From contig CAZCUD010000017.1 of the NCBI GenBank assembly GCA_964501785.1, positions 1-64,000 of the forward strand: 64,000 nucleotides of DNA, given 5' to 3'. Below are positions 9,359 through 18,152 of the stretch, piece by piece. The notes below the pieces were generated by a model, which worked only from the letters and a program-made list of their open reading frames with translations, did not search any database and was not told the DNA's origin. The position numbers were made by a program, and so were the translations under genes. This DNA is from DATBSK01 sp964501785. GTDB lineage: Bacteria; Actinomycetota; Acidimicrobiia; IMCC26256; PALSA-555. The stretch's first letter is position 1. Each line of letters begins with the position of its first letter.

Positions 9359-10207
9359 GTGCGCTCCGAAGCCGCCCGTCGATTCGTCGAGCAGGGCTAC
9401 GTCGCAGTCGAGGACGCGCTCGACCCGGAGCTCTGCGAACAGGTGGTCACCCGCGGCTTCGAGCGCCTGGGCGCGCTCGAGAGCGATCCGGCCACCTGGC
9501 CCGCCGGATGGCACAACCTCCCGGCCACGGAGGTCTTCGCGATCGACGAGGTCGCACCGCGCGCGGGAGCGGTGCTCGACGAGCTCGTCGGAGGCCGCGA
9601 CAACGTGCGGTTCGGCGACGTGCCCGACAACCTGATCTTCAACTTCCGCAGTGAAGCGCAGGCATGGGCGCCTGCGGACTGGCGCGCCGAGGGCGCCGGC
9701 TACCACAAGGACGGAGATTGGTTCCGACACTTCCTCGATTCGCCCGAGCAAGGCCTCCTCGGTGTGGTCTTCTGGCGCGACGTGGAAGCCGATCAGGGCG
9801 CCACGTTCATCGCGGCCGACTCGATCGCGCCCGTAGCGCGCTTCCTCGCAGATCGCCCCGAGGGCGTGCTCCCGGGCGAGCTGGGGATCCCCGACGTCCT
9901 CGCACAGTGTCGTGACTTCCGCGCCCTGACGGGCAAGCAGGGAACGATCGTCTGGGCGCATCCCTACCTGGTGCACTCGAAGTCGGTGAACGAGACCGAT
10001 CGGCCCCGCGTCATCTCCAACACCTCGGTGATGCTCCGACAGCCGCTGCGCTTCACTCGTCCCGACGGCGCCTTCACCCCCATCGAACAGGTCGTGCTGG
10101 ACGCGCTCGGCGTGTCGAGCCTCCAGTTCGAAGTCGCGGCCGAGCGCGAGCACGTCGTCTCCGAACGAGAACGTCGCTGGTCCGACCAGCAGTCGCGAGC
10201 ACAGTGA
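9359..10207 (+). CDS. Phytanoyl-CoA dioxygenase (PhyH)-family Fe(II)/2-oxoglutarate oxygenase
   Basis: A 282-residue protein starting at GTG 9359, five bases after the amidohydrolase stop. The facial triad is visible as H116-K-D118 (GYHKDGDW) and H206 (LVHSKSVNETDRPR), with R217 placed to bind 2-oxoglutarate. PhyH proteins hydroxylate unactivated carbons, often next to a carboxyl or CoA thioester. The trailing residues (EREHVVSERERRW) are a charged helix. It lies between an amidohydrolase and a Gfo/Idh dehydrogenase, which would fit hydroxylation followed by oxidation. The next start overlaps its stop (GTGA). Confidence 0.85.
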   Translation: MRSEAARRFVEQGYVAVEDALDPELCEQVVTRGFERLGALESDPATWPAGWHNLPATEVFAIDEVAPRAGAVLDELVGGRDNVRFGDVPDNLIFNFRSEAQAWAPADWRAEGAGYHKDGDWFRHFLDSPEQGLLGVVFWRDVEADQGATFIAADSIAPVARFLADRPEGVLPGELGIPDVLAQCRDFRALTGKQGTIVWAHPYLVHSKSVNETDRPRVISNTSVMLRQPLRFTRPDGAFTPIEQVVLDALGVSSLQFEVAAEREHVVSERERRWSDQQSRAQ

Positions 10208-11193
10208 GCTCCCGCACCTTCCGGTGGGCCATCGCCGGCACCGGTCGCATCGCGCACGACTTCACCGTCGCACTCACCGAGGTCGAGGGCGCCGAGACCG
10301 TCGCCGTGGCGTCACGGACGAAGGAGCGTGCCGACGAGTTCGCGACCGCGCACGACATCCCTCGCGCCCACGGCACCTACGAGGCGCTGGCCGACGACGC
10401 AGACGTCGACGTCGTGTACGTCGCGACCCCGCACGCCCGGCACGAGCCCGACACCCTGCTGTTCCTCGACGGCGGCAAGCACGTCCTGTGCGAGAAGCCG
10501 TTCGCGCTCAATGCCGAACAAGCGATCCGCATGATCGACGCGGCCCGAGCACGCGGGCTGTTCCTCATGGAGGCGCTGTGGAGTCGCTTCCTGCCCGCGT
10601 ACCGCGAGATCGTCGACACCCTCTCCGTCGGAACGATCGGTACGCCCTTGCTCGTCGACGGGGAGTTCGGCTTCCGGATCGAGCAGATCGACCCGACGCA
10701 CCGCCTCTTCGACCCCGCGCTCGGCGGCGGCGCCCTGCTCGACCTCGGCGTCTACCCGCTGCACCTGGCGACGATGGTCCTCGGCGTCCCGTCCAAGGTG
10801 GTCGCTACCGCTGCCCTCGCACCAACGGGTGTCGACCAGACCGTCGTGGCGACGCTCGGTTACGACGAGGGCGCGCTCGCCGTCGTGACCGCGAGCCTCG
10901 GCCTGAGCCTGCGCGGCGGAGGGCGCATCGTCGGCACCGGTGGGTCGATCGCGCTCGCCCCCCCGATGCACCGCCCCGAGCGGCTCACCGTGACCAGCGC
11001 CGAGGGGGTGGAGCATCGCGAGCGTCCGATCACCGGGAGCGGCCTCGCGGCCCAAGCCCGTGAGGTGCAACGGTGCCTCGCGAGCGGGCTCGTCGAGAGC
11101 CCGATGCTCCCCCTGGACGAGACGGTCGCGGTGATGCAGGTGCTCGACCAGGTTCGGCACCAGATCGGAGTCCGGTACCCCGGCGAGAGATGA
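10204..11193 (+). CDS. Gfo/Idh/MocA-family oxidoreductase
   Basis: A 329-residue protein. The N-terminal Rossmann segment is WAIAGTGRIAHDF (about 7-19), the family signature is HVLCEKPFALN (about 91-101, with the EKP lysine), and a C-terminal alpha/beta domain contains DLGVYPLHLATM. It resembles the trans-1,2-dihydrobenzene-1,2-diol dehydrogenase branch, which oxidises sugars or diols with NAD(P). It is the last gene of the SDR-SnoaL-amidohydrolase-PhyH operon and converges on the rhamnosidase gene, seven bases away. A role in oxidising a sugar or diol from the rhamnoside substrate is plausible but inferred. Confidence 0.85.
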   Translation: MSSRTFRWAIAGTGRIAHDFTVALTEVEGAETVAVASRTKERADEFATAHDIPRAHGTYEALADDADVDVVYVATPHARHEPDTLLFLDGGKHVLCEKPFALNAEQAIRMIDAARARGLFLMEALWSRFLPAYREIVDTLSVGTIGTPLLVDGEFGFRIEQIDPTHRLFDPALGGGALLDLGVYPLHLATMVLGVPSKVVATAALAPTGVDQTVVATLGYDEGALAVVTASLGLSLRGGGRIVGTGGSIALAPPMHRPERLTVTSAEGVEHRERPITGSGLAAQAREVQRCLASGLVESPMLPLDETVAVMQVLDQVRHQIGVRYPGER

Positions 11194-11200
11194 CCGAGCC

Positions 11201-14032
11201 TCACAGCGACGCGACCGCGTCCAGCAGGCGCGACGCCTCGTCATCGTCGAGCTCGGCCCGCTCGATCAGCTCGGCGACCGTGCACGCACCGATCACCTCA
11301 CGCGAACCGACCGTCATCACCTTCATGCCGACGCTGACGATCACGTCCATGACCTTGGGATCGCTCGCGACCTCGGCCATCAACGAGTCCGGTCCGAAGC
11401 GCGGCGCCGCGAGCGAGGGCCGCCAACGGTCGTAGGTCGCCTGGTCGACGTCGACGCTCCAGACGTGCAGCCCGGAGCCGACCTCCTCGGCCGGCCCTTC
11501 ACGACCGGGGATCCGGACGGAGGCGCGGGTGTTGGGTGGAACCGTGACCCGGAGCTCGAGCGTGCGGTCGTCGAGCGACCACTGGACCGCGGCGAGACCG
11601 TGCGGCGTCAGCACCCGCGCCGCGGCATGGGTCAGGTCGCCTCCCGGCATCGGCGCCACCTCGAAGCGCTTCCAGCCCGGATGCTCACGGTTCGGGGCGA
11701 GTCCCGCAACGCGGTGGTAGAGCCACGCGCCGATCGCGCCGAACGCATAGTGGTTGAACGACAGCATCTCGCCGGGATTGACCGAGCCGTCGGGGCGGAT
11801 CGCGTCCCAGCGCTCCCAGATCGTCGTCGCCCCCCGGGTCACCGGGTACAGCCACGACGGGCACCGCTCCTGCAGCAGCAGCCGGTAGGCGAGGTCGTCG
11901 CGACCGTTCTCGCTCAGCGCCGGACACAGCCACGGCGTGCCGAGGAAGCCGGTGCCGAGCACGTTGCCGTCGTTGCGCACCTGAACCGCGAGCCGCCGCG
12001 CCGCCCCACGGCGCTGCTGATCGTCGAGCAGCCCGAACGCGAGCGCGATCGCGTACGCGGTCTGCGTCTCCGACGTCAGGCGACCGCGAGCGGTGCTGAA
12101 CTCGGCGCGGAACGCCTCGCGCGCGTCGTTCGCCAGCCTCTCGATCCGTGTGGCTTCGTCGTCTCGACCGAGCGCGAGCGCGGCGTCCGCGAGCAGGCGG
12201 GTCGAGTATGCGAAGAAGGCGGTGGCGAGGAGGTCGGGATCGGTTCGCGCTGCACTCGGGTCGTCGGGTGGAGCTTTCGGGTCGAGCCAGTCACCGAACT
12301 GCCAGTCACCGCTCCAGACGAGGTCGTCGCCGGTCGCTCGACGCTCGCAGTCGACCCACCGCCGCATCGACTCGTACTGGCGGGCGAGCAGCTCGCCGTC
12401 GGCGAAGTGCGTGTAGAGCGTCGCGGGCAGAATCGTCGCGACGTCTCCCCATCCGCAGGTGGCCGACACCATGCCCGGCTCGACGGAAGGCACGACGTAG
12501 GGCACCACGCCTTGGTCGGTCTGCTCGGCCGCGAGGTCGGCCAGCCAGCTCGAGAGCACGCCCGACACGTCGTACAGCAGCGCAGCCGTGGGGCCGAAGG
12601 CCATGATGTCGCCGGTCCAGCCCAGGCGCTCGCTCCGCTGGGGGCAGTCGGTCGGGACGTCGACGAAGTTGCCTCGCATCCCCCACACGATGTTCTCGTG
12701 CAATCGGTTCACCAGGTCGTGCGAGCACTCGAACCAACCGGTCCGCTCCATGTCGGAGTGCACGACGACCGCCCGGACGTCGTCGGCCCGGAGCTCCCCC
12801 GGCCAGCCACGCACGCCCAAGTACCGGAAGCCGTGGAACGTGAACCGTGGCTCCCACTCCTCTTCCCCGTCGCCTCGCAACGTGTACTCGTCGGTCGCCC
12901 GCGCCCCCCGCAGCATCCGCGTCGCGAGCTCACCGTCTTCGAGGATCTCCGCATGGCGCAGCGTCACCGTGTCCCCCGCCGCGCCACGAACGCGGATTCG
13001 CACCCAGCCGACGAGGTTCTGGCCGAAGTCGACGATCGTCTCGCCCGAGGGCGCGGTCGCGATCTCGATCGGTGCAACCTCCTCGATGCGGCGAACGGGC
13101 GGACCGGGAGGCGCGCACAGCGTCTCGAGCGACCGCTCGAGGACCTCGACCGGCGCCCACGCCGCTGCGTCGAAGCCCGGGCTCGACCAGCCGCCGAGCT
13201 CCATCCGGGCGTCGAAGGACTCGCCGTTGTAGAGGTCGGCCGCACGGATCGGACCGTCCGCACTCGTGACCCAGGTGTCGTCCGTTCCCATGACGACGCT
13301 CGTCCCGTCGACGAGCGTGACCTCGAGCTGGGCGAGCAGCGCCAGTCGATCGGTGTACACAGCGCGGGTCTCGATCAGGTTGCCGCGCGCCCACCCGTCG
13401 GCGAGCACGGCGCCGATCGCGTTCGCGCCATGCCGAACGAGCTCGGTGACGTCGTGGGTGCGATACCGCAGCCGGTGGTGGTAGCTCGACCACCCCGGCG
13501 CCAGGACCTCGTCACCGACCCGGGCGCCGTTGATCTCGACCTCGTACACGCCGAGCGCCGTGACGTAGAGCCGGGCCGAGGCGACGTCCCCGTCGATCGA
13601 GAAGTCCCGCCGCAGGTGCGGCGAAGGTCGCGTGGTCTCTCTGCCGCCGTCGTCGGCCGCAGGGGTGACGAAGCGAGCCGACCAATCACCGGGCTCGAGC
13701 AGCCCGACCTCGAAACGGGCCTCGTCGCTCCAGTCCGAGACCGTCTCGTCGGAGCCCCAGACGCGGGCGCGCCAGGCACATGCCTGGCGCGCCCGCAAGG
13801 GGGGCCCGCCCCATGCCACGAGCACCGACTCACTCGATTCGATGCGACCCGACGACCACACCGGGCCGCCGGTCACGGCGTCCCAGGCCTCGATCTCGTA
13901 GGCAACCTGCGTCCAGTCGGGAACGTCGGTCTCGGTGCGCCAGGACAGGCGCGGTCGCACCACGTCGATCCCGAGGGGATCGACGTGGTGCTCGCAGCGG
14001 AGATCGACGACGTGCAGCGACGCTTCGGTCAC
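11201..14032 (-). CDS. Alpha-L-rhamnosidase, GH78 family
   Basis: A 943-residue glycosidase that releases terminal L-rhamnose from glycosides. It begins with a beta-sandwich (DLRCEHHVDPLGIDVVRPRLSWR), followed by the Bac_rhamnosid_N and CBM67-like domain, then the (alpha/alpha)6 barrel with VPTDCPQRSERLGWTGD and SGDWQFGDWLDP, the acidic motifs of GH78, and a C-terminal beta domain. The last 100 or so residues (MAEVASDPKVMDV onward) go beyond the usual end. No signal peptide is visible, so it acts in the cytosol on imported substrate. GTG 14032 overlaps the stop of the binding-protein gene (GTGA); longer frames would run far into that gene. It is the last gene of the import operon. Confidence 0.9.
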   Translation of the reverse strand: MTEASLHVVDLRCEHHVDPLGIDVVRPRLSWRTETDVPDWTQVAYEIEAWDAVTGGPVWSSGRIESSESVLVAWGGPPLRARQACAWRARVWGSDETVSDWSDEARFEVGLLEPGDWSARFVTPAADDGGRETTRPSPHLRRDFSIDGDVASARLYVTALGVYEVEINGARVGDEVLAPGWSSYHHRLRYRTHDVTELVRHGANAIGAVLADGWARGNLIETRAVYTDRLALLAQLEVTLVDGTSVVMGTDDTWVTSADGPIRAADLYNGESFDARMELGGWSSPGFDAAAWAPVEVLERSLETLCAPPGPPVRRIEEVAPIEIATAPSGETIVDFGQNLVGWVRIRVRGAAGDTVTLRHAEILEDGELATRMLRGARATDEYTLRGDGEEEWEPRFTFHGFRYLGVRGWPGELRADDVRAVVVHSDMERTGWFECSHDLVNRLHENIVWGMRGNFVDVPTDCPQRSERLGWTGDIMAFGPTAALLYDVSGVLSSWLADLAAEQTDQGVVPYVVPSVEPGMVSATCGWGDVATILPATLYTHFADGELLARQYESMRRWVDCERRATGDDLVWSGDWQFGDWLDPKAPPDDPSAARTDPDLLATAFFAYSTRLLADAALALGRDDEATRIERLANDAREAFRAEFSTARGRLTSETQTAYAIALAFGLLDDQQRRGAARRLAVQVRNDGNVLGTGFLGTPWLCPALSENGRDDLAYRLLLQERCPSWLYPVTRGATTIWERWDAIRPDGSVNPGEMLSFNHYAFGAIGAWLYHRVAGLAPNREHPGWKRFEVAPMPGGDLTHAAARVLTPHGLAAVQWSLDDRTLELRVTVPPNTRASVRIPGREGPAEEVGSGLHVWSVDVDQATYDRWRPSLAAPRFGPDSLMAEVASDPKVMDVIVSVGMKVMTVGSREVIGACTVAELIERAELDDDEASRLLDAVASL
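13763..13796. repeat. 34-bp near-perfect palindrome inside the rhamnosidase gene
   Basis: Two 16-base arms (GCGGGCGCGCCAGGCA and its exact complement) are separated by two bases. The palindrome is translated in frame as part of RARQACAWRARVW. A hairpin this strong inside a coding sequence is unusual; no function is assigned. Confidence 0.85.
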
Positions 14033-15261
14033 GCCAGCGGCTGGTCGTCCGCGACCACGTCGTCCTCGGTTGCGTCGTACCGCTGCAGGTAGATGTCCTG
14101 CGAGTACGAACGCGTCTCGGGGTCGTAGGTGACGGTCCCGAAGCCGGGGATGTCGACGGACTTCAGCGCGTCGCCGGCCTTCCCGAAGCTCTCGACGGTC
14201 AGGTTCTTCCCGGCCGCCTCCGCGATCGCCGCGAAGAGACCGATGTTGTAGCAGGCGTTGGACGCCGAGACGTTCGCGTCGAGCTCGCCGTCGGGCACCT
14301 CCTCCTTGATCTTCTGCCCGATCGCCTTCTCGACGATCTTGCGGCACTTCACGTAGCCAGGTTCGTCGAAGTCGACCGACACTCCGCCGGTCACGGAGTC
14401 GCGCAGCACGTCCGGGTCGTGACCCGGGTTGCCCAGGTAACCGAGGTACGTGTTCAGGTTGGTCGCAAGGAGCTGCGGCCGATAGTCGGTCTTCCCGAGC
14501 GCGGTGGCGAACACCTGGATCGCGTTCCCGACCACGAGGACGGTGTCGACGCCGTCTTCTTGGAACCGCTGCGCGATCACGCCTGCCTGCGCCTCCGCCG
14601 CGGGGACGTCATCGGCGGCGACGTCGATGATCGCAGACGTGCCCTTGACCTTGTTGCGCTTCAACGCGGGCAGCACCGCGTCATCGAGCAGTCCCTGCTC
14701 TTGCACCGCAGTGACGATCCCGAGCTTCTTGCCCTTGAACAGACCGTCCTCGGTGAAGGCGTCGATCAGGCGGTCGACGACGGCCTCACCGTTCTCCGCG
14801 GTGAACCACGGTGCCTCGGCGCGAGCGAGGTACTCCGAGGTCATGTTGCCGCCGACCACAGGCGTGTCGCGTCCCTCGAGGTAGCACAGCGGCGCGTCGT
14901 TGTTGAAGAAGCCGACCGCGGCGAACACCTGCTCGTCCTCGGTGAGCTTGACGCAGGCTTCCTGCGACGGGACGGTTCCAACCGGGTTGACGGGCGCGAA
15001 CACCGGCACGATCTTTCGGCCGTTGATCCCGCCCTTCTTGTTGATGTCGTCGATGACAGCGTTGTATGCCGCCTCGTAGTCGCCATGGTCGATGTCGACG
15101 ATGTCCCGCAGCTCGGAGAAGTCGATGTACGAGATCCCGATCTTGAGCTCGTCGTCGGTGACGCCTGGAGCGCTCCCTCCGGAGCGCATCGACGCGCCGG
15201 CGACACCGACGCTCGCCGTGAGCATCGCCAGTGCGACGCAGATTCCGATCAGCCTGCGCAT
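14029..15261 (-). CDS. ABC transporter substrate-binding protein of the rhamnoside import operon
   Basis: A 410-residue protein with a signal peptide at residues 1-23 (MRR, hydrophobic core, VAGAS). The type I periplasmic binding fold follows: DDELKIGISYID, NKKGGINGRKIVPVF, VVGGNMTSEYLAR. It is unlike the two related binding proteins at 3790 and 58211. The start at ATG 15261 is preceded by a good ribosome site (GAGGAGAGGAAC). It lies 50 bases after the LivHMG fusion and is coupled to the rhamnosidase, so it is the likely ligand receptor for this transporter. The ligand is presumed to be a rhamnosylated compound. Confidence 0.87.
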   Translation of the reverse strand: MRRLIGICVALAMLTASVGVAGASMRSGGSAPGVTDDELKIGISYIDFSELRDIVDIDHGDYEAAYNAVIDDINKKGGINGRKIVPVFAPVNPVGTVPSQEACVKLTEDEQVFAAVGFFNNDAPLCYLEGRDTPVVGGNMTSEYLARAEAPWFTAENGEAVVDRLIDAFTEDGLFKGKKLGIVTAVQEQGLLDDAVLPALKRNKVKGTSAIIDVAADDVPAAEAQAGVIAQRFQEDGVDTVLVVGNAIQVFATALGKTDYRPQLLATNLNTYLGYLGNPGHDPDVLRDSVTGGVSVDFDEPGYVKCRKIVEKAIGQKIKEEVPDGELDANVSASNACYNIGLFAAIAEAAGKNLTVESFGKAGDALKSVDIPGFGTVTYDPETRSYSQDIYLQRYDATEDDVVADDQPLA

Positions 15262-15311
15262 GATGTTCCTCTCCTCGAGGTCAATTGGTCGTCGCGATCG
15301 CTCGGATTCGT

Positions 15312-18152
15312 TCACTTGGGACTTGCTGTGGTCACCTCGCCGCTGCGGACGATCGCCCGCTCGTCGGTGCCGAGATAGCTCGCCACGACCTTCGCGTCGT
15401 GACGCACGTCGTTCGGGAGGCCCTCTGCGATGATGCGGCCGACCTCCAGGCAGTACACGCGGTCGCTGATGCCCATGATCAGGGGCATGTCGTGTTCGAT
15501 GATCAGCATCGACGCGCCGAGCTCTTGGCGGATCTCTTGGATCAGCGGCCCGAACGCCTCGGTCTCGCGCTGCGCGAGCCCAGCCGTCGGCTCGTCGAGG
15601 CACAGGACGCGTGCGTCGAGCGCAAGGAGTCCGGCGAGCTCGACGATCCGCCGCGTTCCGGTCGAGAGATCGGCGATGCGGGTGTCCGCGTAGCGGCCCA
15701 GGCCGAGGAACGCGACGAGCTCTTCGGCATCGGCCCGACGCGCGCGTTCGCGTGCCGCGGCGTGCGGCAGGAACAGCGCCGTGGAGAGGAACCCGGTCCG
15801 GCCCCGCGCCTCCAGGGCGACCTGGAGCGTCTCGCGGACCGTGAGCTCCGGGAACAGGCGCGCCGCCTGGAAGGTGCGCCCCAACCCGGCGCGAGCTCGA
15901 CGAGCCGGGGAGAGGCCGGTGATGTCCTCACCGTGCAGGCGCATCGCCCCGCTGCTGCGCACGAAGCCCCCGATGGCGTTCATGAGGGTCGACTTGCCGG
16001 CGCCGTTGGCGCCGATGAGCCCCACGATCTCGTTCGGACCGACCGAGAGGGTGGCTCCGTCGACCGCGGTGATGCCCCCGAAGCGCACGCGGACGTCTCG
16101 GACGTCGAGCGCGGGCGTGTCGGGGGCTGGAGCTGCGTGCGTTCGACGGTGCAGCATCGACGGGGCGGCCACCTGCCGCCCGGTCGGCGGCGCCTCGACG
16201 CGCTTCGCGGCCCACGCGAGCAGCGCGTCCCTGACCGAGTAGGCGATCTGCACGAAGCCACCGGGGAAGTAGAGGAGCAGGATCAGCAGACCGAGGCTCG
16301 ACGTGAAGAGCGGCACCAGGTCGTTGTCGGGGAAGAACGCCGGCAGACCGATGACCCACAGGGCGCCGAGCACCGCACCCATCGGCGACGCGATCCCGCC
16401 GATCACGACGACCGCGACCAGCAGGAGCGAGTCGCCGACGAGGAAGTAGCGCTCGGTGAACGGCACGCTCTCCAGCGCGCCGGCCAGGAGCGCGCCGCCG
16501 AGTCCGGCGAGGCCTCCGGCGAGCGCGAACGCCCGCAGCTTCGTCGGCGCCGCAGCCACCGTGTAGCCGGCCGCGCTGTCGGCGTTGTCACGCATCGCGA
16601 TCGTTGTGCGCCCGATCCCCGAACGGCGCAGGTGACTCACCACGACCACGGCCGCGATCAGCACGACGACGACCACGTAGTAATAGGTCCGCTGCGACGA
16701 CAGGTCGATGCCGAGCAGAGAGCCGCGCGGGAAGGAGACGCTCGACGACGAGCCTCCGGAGAGCACCGGTTGCCGGTACAGGTACTGCTGCGCGGCGACC
16801 GCGAAGGCGAACGTGCTGACCGCGAGGAGCAGGCCGCGCACCCGCAGGGCACCCACCCCGATGATCGCGGCGAGCGCGGCGGTCACGAGCCCGGCGATCA
16901 GGATCGACAGCACGAACGGGATCCCGGCGAGCTCGAGATCGACGATCCCCAGGTCGAGATCGAGACCTCGCGTGAGCGCGGCGGCGGTGAGCGCCCCGAT
17001 GCCCGCGAACGCCATCTGCCCGAGCGAGAGCTGCCCGGCCCAACCGGTGAGGACGATCAACGAGAGTCCACAGATCGCGAAGCAACCGATCGTCGCGTAG
17101 AGGAGATGGCGTGACGGTGCGGTGATCACGAGTGGCACGGCCAGCGCGATCAGGACGAGCGCGCCGAGGACGACTCGATTCAGATGCCTTACCCACCACA
17201 GCCCACGGAGCGCGTCGGGGACGGCTCGCACCTTCGGTGTGAACGCGAACGTCTGGGTCTCCTCGCGCCCGCGCCCTCGGCTCTGGAGCGCGACCGCCAC
17301 CAGCACCGCGAGGAACAGCAAGACGTCGGTCAACCCCGGCTTGTCGAGGTAGTTGAAGACGACGACCGACTGGATGACGCCGATGGCAACGCCGGCGAAC
17401 ATCGCGCGCGGGAACGACACCATCCCGGCGATGACGGCTGCGGCGAGCGCGCGCACGAGCGTGTTCGGACCGAGCGTCACGAGATCGGTCGATGATCCGG
17501 CCTGACCTGCGACGAGGATCATCGTGAGGGTGGCGACGAACCCGGCGATCCCCCACACCGCCGTCGAGACGATCTTGGGGTTGATCCCTTGGAGCCGGGC
17601 CAGGTCGGGATTCTCGGCCGACGCCTTGACCGTCTTGCCGATCAGGGTCCGGTTCAAGAACCAGCCGAGCGCGACGGTGACGAGGGCGACGACGACGAGC
17701 ACCGAGAGCTGCGGTCCAGCCACGCGGATCCCGGCGACGTCGCTCCAGATCTCGTCCGTGGCGACCGGGTACCCCGAGCTGAAGCTCTCCAGCTCCGGAT
17801 ACGCCGTCACGATCGCGAGCGCGAGTCCGGAGATGCCGATCGTCGCCACGAGGACGATGACGCGAGGAGCGAAGAACAGGCGCCGGATGACGATCAGCTC
17901 GATCGCGACCCCGAACAGCGTGCCCACGACGAGTGCCACGACTGCTGCGAGCCAGAACGGCACTCCGTAGTTGATGACGAGCAGCGCGAGGAGGCTCGCG
18001 CCGACGAGACCCATGTTGCCGACGGCGAAGTTGATGACGCGCGTCGACCGGTAGACGAGGACGATCCCCATCGCGAGGAGCCCGATCACGAGTCCGCTGA
18101 TCACCCCGTCGAAGACGAGCTGCTCGCTGATGCGGACGCCGAACATCGTCAC
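15312..18152 (-). CDS. LivH-LivM-LivG fusion: two ABC permease domains and an ATPase in one chain
   Basis: A 946-residue protein joining three normally separate Liv subunits. Residues about 1-290 are LivH-like (GVISGLVIGLLAMGIVLVYRSTRVINFAVG), about 320-640 are LivM-like (GWAGQLSLGQMAFAGIGA), and about 690-946 are a LivG ATPase with Walker A GANGAGKSTLMNAI, signature LSTGTRRIVELAGL, Walker B VLCLDEP and the H-loop in IIEHDMPL. Two-part or three-part Liv fusions are known in actinobacteria. The GTG start overlaps the stop of the MFS-LivF gene (GTGA). With that protein and the binding protein it forms an importer in the cytoplasmic membrane. Confidence 0.9.
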   Translation of the reverse strand: MTMFGVRISEQLVFDGVISGLVIGLLAMGIVLVYRSTRVINFAVGNMGLVGASLLALLVINYGVPFWLAAVVALVVGTLFGVAIELIVIRRLFFAPRVIVLVATIGISGLALAIVTAYPELESFSSGYPVATDEIWSDVAGIRVAGPQLSVLVVVALVTVALGWFLNRTLIGKTVKASAENPDLARLQGINPKIVSTAVWGIAGFVATLTMILVAGQAGSSTDLVTLGPNTLVRALAAAVIAGMVSFPRAMFAGVAIGVIQSVVVFNYLDKPGLTDVLLFLAVLVAVALQSRGRGREETQTFAFTPKVRAVPDALRGLWWVRHLNRVVLGALVLIALAVPLVITAPSRHLLYATIGCFAICGLSLIVLTGWAGQLSLGQMAFAGIGALTAAALTRGLDLDLGIVDLELAGIPFVLSILIAGLVTAALAAIIGVGALRVRGLLLAVSTFAFAVAAQQYLYRQPVLSGGSSSSVSFPRGSLLGIDLSSQRTYYYVVVVVLIAAVVVVSHLRRSGIGRTTIAMRDNADSAAGYTVAAAPTKLRAFALAGGLAGLGGALLAGALESVPFTERYFLVGDSLLLVAVVVIGGIASPMGAVLGALWVIGLPAFFPDNDLVPLFTSSLGLLILLLYFPGGFVQIAYSVRDALLAWAAKRVEAPPTGRQVAAPSMLHRRTHAAPAPDTPALDVRDVRVRFGGITAVDGATLSVGPNEIVGLIGANGAGKSTLMNAIGGFVRSSGAMRLHGEDITGLSPARRARAGLGRTFQAARLFPELTVRETLQVALEARGRTGFLSTALFLPHAAARERARRADAEELVAFLGLGRYADTRIADLSTGTRRIVELAGLLALDARVLCLDEPTAGLAQRETEAFGPLIQEIRQELGASMLIIEHDMPLIMGISDRVYCLEVGRIIAEGLPNDVRHDAKVVASYLGTDERAIVRSGEVTTASPK

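Noticed and set aside
14033..14347. Longer rhamnosidase frame starting at 14347
   Set aside because: It overlaps 300 bases of the binding-protein gene; the GTGA-coupled GTG 14032 gives the normal GH78 start.
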